Of a stretch of DNA of 7,651 bases, positions 5,681 to 7,651 are shown piece by piece. Position numbers and translations under genes: made by a program. The notes under the pieces are model-generated. The model had not been told where the DNA came from and did not search any database. It saw only the letters and a program-made list of their open reading frames with translations. This DNA comes from Sulfurimonas sp. (GTDB taxonomy: Bacteria > Campylobacterota > Campylobacteria > Campylobacterales > Sulfurimonadaceae), in NCBI GenBank assembly GCA_026987995.1, contig JALSMC010000270.1:1-7651 (forward strand), in the 5' to 3' direction. Numbering within the stretch: the stretch's first letter is position 1; every line of letters starts with the position of its first letter.

Positions 5681-6646
5681 GTGAGAGTATTAACAGGAAT
5701 CCAATCATCAGGTGACTTACATATAGGAAACTACTTTGGTTCTATAAAGCAGATGGTAGAAGCACAAAAAAAAGAAGAAACTTTTACTTTTATAGCAAAC
5801 TATCATGCCATGACAAGTGTTACAGATGGAGCTAGACTTGCAGAGCTTACAATGCAGTCAGCAACTGACTTTTTAGCATTAGGAATAGACCCTGAGATAA
5901 ACACTTTATGGGTACAGTCTGATGTTAAAGAGGTACTTGAGCTTTACTGGTTTTTATCTTCTTATACTCCTATGGGTTTACTCGAGCGTGCTCATAGCTA
6001 CAAGGACAAAACAGCCAAAGGCATCAAAGCGAACCATTCACTTTTTTCTTACCCTGTTTTAATGGCAGCCGACATACTACTTTACTCTCCTGACATCATT
6101 CCTGTTGGAAAAGATCAAATCCAGCATGTAGAGATCGCAAGAGATATAGCCATAAAGTTTAACAACCAATATGGCGATATTTTTACAGTTCCTGCATTTC
6201 GTGTAGAAGAGAATGTGCAAACAGTTCCAGGAACAGATGGTCAGAAGATGTCAAAGTCTTATAAAAACACTGTAAATATCTTTGGTGAAGAGAAAAAACA
6301 GCTCAAAACCATCAAAAAAATAGTAACCGAGCAAGTGGCATTAGAAGATCCAAAAGAGTTTGAAGGGTGTAATGTGTACAATATGGCAAAACTATTTTTA
6401 GAAGAAAATGAACTTTTAGAGCTTCAAGCAAGATATAAAAAAGGTGGCGAGGGTCATGGACACTTTAAAGTATATCTTGGCGAAGTCATGTGGGAGTATT
6501 TTAGAGAGTTTAGAGAAAAACGTGAGTATTATGCTAACAATCAACTCGAAGTAAGAGAAATATTAGCAATGGGTGCAGATAAAGCAAGAGTTATCGCACA
6601 ACCCATGATGGAAAAGATCAGGGAAGTTACTGGTATCAAGTACTAG
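5681..6646 (+). CDS. trpS: Tryptophanyl-tRNA synthetase
   Basis: TrpS charges tRNA-Trp with tryptophan in the cytosol. The 321-residue class I synthetase carries the HIGH-type motif HIGN (14-17) in GIQSSGDLHIGNYFG and the KMSKS loop at 189-193 (GQKMSKSYKNT). It also has the family blocks MGLLERAHSYKDK, SYPVLMAADILLY, VGKDQIQHVEIARDIA and VPGTDGQKMSKS. The length is typical of bacterial TrpS. The start is GTG (5681), giving the usual opening MRVLTGIQ; no ATG lies close by. The residue before the SG of the nucleotide-binding loop is Ser rather than the more usual Pro, a minor variation. The gene is alone on its strand, divergent from hpf. Confidence 0.97.
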   Translation: MRVLTGIQSSGDLHIGNYFGSIKQMVEAQKKEETFTFIANYHAMTSVTDGARLAELTMQSATDFLALGIDPEINTLWVQSDVKEVLELYWFLSSYTPMGLLERAHSYKDKTAKGIKANHSLFSYPVLMAADILLYSPDIIPVGKDQIQHVEIARDIAIKFNNQYGDIFTVPAFRVEENVQTVPGTDGQKMSKSYKNTVNIFGEEKKQLKTIKKIVTEQVALEDPKEFEGCNVYNMAKLFLEENELLELQARYKKGGEGHGHFKVYLGEVMWEYFREFREKREYYANNQLEVREILAMGADKARVIAQPMMEKIREVTGIKY

Positions 6647-6712
6647 TTTTATTCTTTTTCTAGTCAATTAGTTGATAAGTTATATAAGAATAAATAGTCT
6701 TGAGGAGAGAAA

Positions 6713-6751
6713 ATGTATACTAAGTATAATTATCAACATGCAAAATTTTAA
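6713..6751 (+). other. 12-codon microORF with a strong Shine-Dalgarno
   Basis: In the trpS-argF gap, GAGGAG (6702-6707) stands five bases before an ATG that opens a 12-codon frame (MYTKYNYQHAKF) ending in TAA at 6749-6751. This is a better ribosome-binding site than most genes in the window have. TTGATA (6672-6677) and TATAAG (6683-6688) are only loose promoter-like boxes with the wrong spacing. It may be a real micropeptide, the remnant of a lost gene's 5' end, or chance. The frame contains no Trp or Arg codons. Confidence 0.2.
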
Positions 6752-6778
6752 CATTAAAGTGTAAAATATATGTTAAAA
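6746..6778. terminator. AT-rich inverted repeat downstream of argF (possible terminator)
   Basis: TTTTAACAT (6746-6754) and ATGTTAAAA (6770-6778) are perfect 9-base inverted repeats with a 15-base loop. They lie about 18 bases past the argF stop (6796-6798, minus strand). The minus-strand 3' arm ends in AAAATTTT, so there is only a four-base U-run. Low GC and a long loop make it a weak terminator. Nothing better is visible for argF. For trpS only the T-rich stretch at 6647-6660 can be noted. Confidence 0.3.
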
Positions 6779-6795
6779 ATAGTTTGTGAAGAATT

Positions 6796-7651
6796 TTACT
6801 CTACTTCTCTCTGTCTATCAAGCCAAACCATAAGCCCTTTTTGAGCATGAAGTCTGTTTTCTGCCTCATCAAAGATGATGTCAGAGTGAAGTTCCATGAT
6901 TTCTTTTGAGACTTCTTGACCACGATAAGCTGGAAGGCAGTGAAGAAACTTAGCCTTTTTTCGAGCAAGACACATCTGCAAACTATCTACCATAAATCCT
7001 TCAAATGCTTTGATGCGTTCTTCTTTTTCATCCTCTTGACCCATAGAAGCCCAAGTATCAGTTGTTACGATGGTAGCATTTTTGATAGCCTCTTTTGGGT
7101 CATTCATAACTGAGATTTTTGCACCACTAGTCTTTGCCATTTTCATCGCATCTTCAAGTACATCTCTATCTACCTCATAGCCTTTTGGAGTAGCTATTTT
7201 AAGTGTAAATCCCATCTTTGCAGCGAGGTATAACCATGAATGCGTCATGTTGTTTCCATCACCGACATAAGCAACAACTGCTTTTTTCTCGATGCCGTAC
7301 TCAACCATAGTCAAGTAATCAGCTAAAAGTTGCACTGGGTGATAAGAGTCAGTAAGACCGTTAATAACGGGTACTTTAGAGTTTTTTGCGAACTCTTCTA
7401 TCATACTATGCTCAAAAGTTCTTATCATAACCATATTACACATACTACTGATAACTTTTGCAGTATCGGCAATGGGTTCACCACGACCTAAATGAATGTC
7501 CCGGTTACTTAAAAAGAGTGCATGACCACCAAGCTGAAACATTCCTGTCTCAAAACTTACACGTGTTCTTGTAGAACTCTTCTCAAAAATCATCGCTAGT
7601 GTCTGGTTCTCAAGGTGCTTGATATATCTACCAGCTTTTAAATCTTGTTTT
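6796..7651 (-). CDS. argF: Ornithine carbamoyltransferase, 5' end outside the window
   Basis: ArgF makes citrulline from ornithine and carbamoyl phosphate in arginine synthesis. The frame is open from the right edge of the window; 284 residues are visible, and roughly 25-30 N-terminal residues with the start codon lie beyond 7651. The carbamoyl-phosphate site STRTR is encoded at 7575-7561 in [22 protein letters not shown] (7341-7330) follows, then [23 protein letters not shown] (ornithine-side SMG loop) and the catalytic HCLP (6942-6931) in [18 protein letters not shown] and SMG point to ornithine rather than aspartate, acetylornithine or putrescine as acceptor. An internal Met at 7593 is not the start, because conserved sequence continues upstream of it. 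Regulatory sites would be outside the window. Confidence 0.95.
   Translation of the reverse strand, partial: KQDLKAGRYIKHLENQTLAMIFEKSSTRTRVSFETGMFQLGGHALFLSNRDIHLGRGEPIADTAKVISSMCNMVMIRTFEHSMIEEFAKNSKVPVINGLTDSYHPVQLLADYLTMVEYGIEKKAVVAYVGDGNNMTHSWLYLAAKMGFTLKIATPKGYEVDRDVLEDAMKMAKTSGAKISVMNDPKEAIKNATIVTTDTWASMGQEDEKEERIKAFEGFMVDSLQMCLARKKAKFLHCLPAYRGQEVSKEIMELHSDIIFDEAENRLHAQKGLMVWLDRQREVE

Noticed and set aside
6713..6751. Attenuator leader peptide for argF or trpS
   Set aside because: It is downstream of trpS, on the opposite strand from argF, and has no Trp or Arg codons.
6796..7593. argF starting at the Met at 7593
   Set aside because: That Met belongs to the conserved [12 protein letters not shown] block. 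The frame stays open to the window edge with further family-like residues, so the gene is cut by the window, not truncated.
1..7651. Mobile elements, CRISPR, tRNA or phage genes
   Set aside because: No transposase or integrase coding, no regularly spaced repeats and no cloverleaf structures were seen; apart from the A/B duplication, repeats are only local hairpins.

Overview
The window looks like chromosomal DNA from a free-living Campylobacterota (former Epsilonproteobacteria), probably Sulfurimonas or a close relative. The grounds are the AT-rich, densely packed sequence, an LPP20-type lipoprotein, HemJ as the protoporphyrinogen oxidase, a short hibernation factor, and promoters with a clear -10 box but little -35. 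The genus is an inference from general resemblance. There are no mobile elements, CRISPR arrays or rRNA/tRNA genes, and no gene-free stretch above 150 bases.

Left part (1-3500): a DjlA-like membrane co-chaperone (TerB plus J domain, + strand) converges on a Gpt-like purine phosphoribosyltransferase (- strand). Their stop codons lie inside one perfect AT-rich inverted repeat. From the other end of gpt, a divergent promoter region of 67 bases serves an LPP20-family outer-membrane lipoprotein (+). A terminator and a TATAAT promoter separate it from der, the double-GTPase ribosome assembly factor, which has a long acidic linker.

Middle (3480-5680): four minus-strand genes read as one unit in the order hpf, PagL-like A, PagL-like B, hemJ. 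The unit ends at a bidirectional terminator shared with der. A and B are tandem paralogues of about 200 residues, each with a signal peptide, a C-terminal Phe and a shared HRSG...GGSNYN signature. I read them as PagL/acyloxyacyl-hydrolase-like outer-membrane beta-barrels. The A-B and B-hemJ junctions are near-identical: the stop codon lies inside the Shine-Dalgarno of the next gene. A strong hairpin separates hpf from A. This module is the most interesting part of the window.

Right part (5640-7651): trpS (GTG start, extended -10 promoter) is transcribed divergently from hpf. After a 149-base intergenic region, which holds a well-placed Shine-Dalgarno before a 12-codon microORF, comes argF on the minus strand. 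It is cut by the window edge, so its first residues are missing.

Most genes are housekeeping (protein folding, purine salvage, ribosome assembly and hibernation, haem synthesis, tRNA charging, arginine synthesis). Apart from the tandem barrel pair there is no strong sign of a new system.
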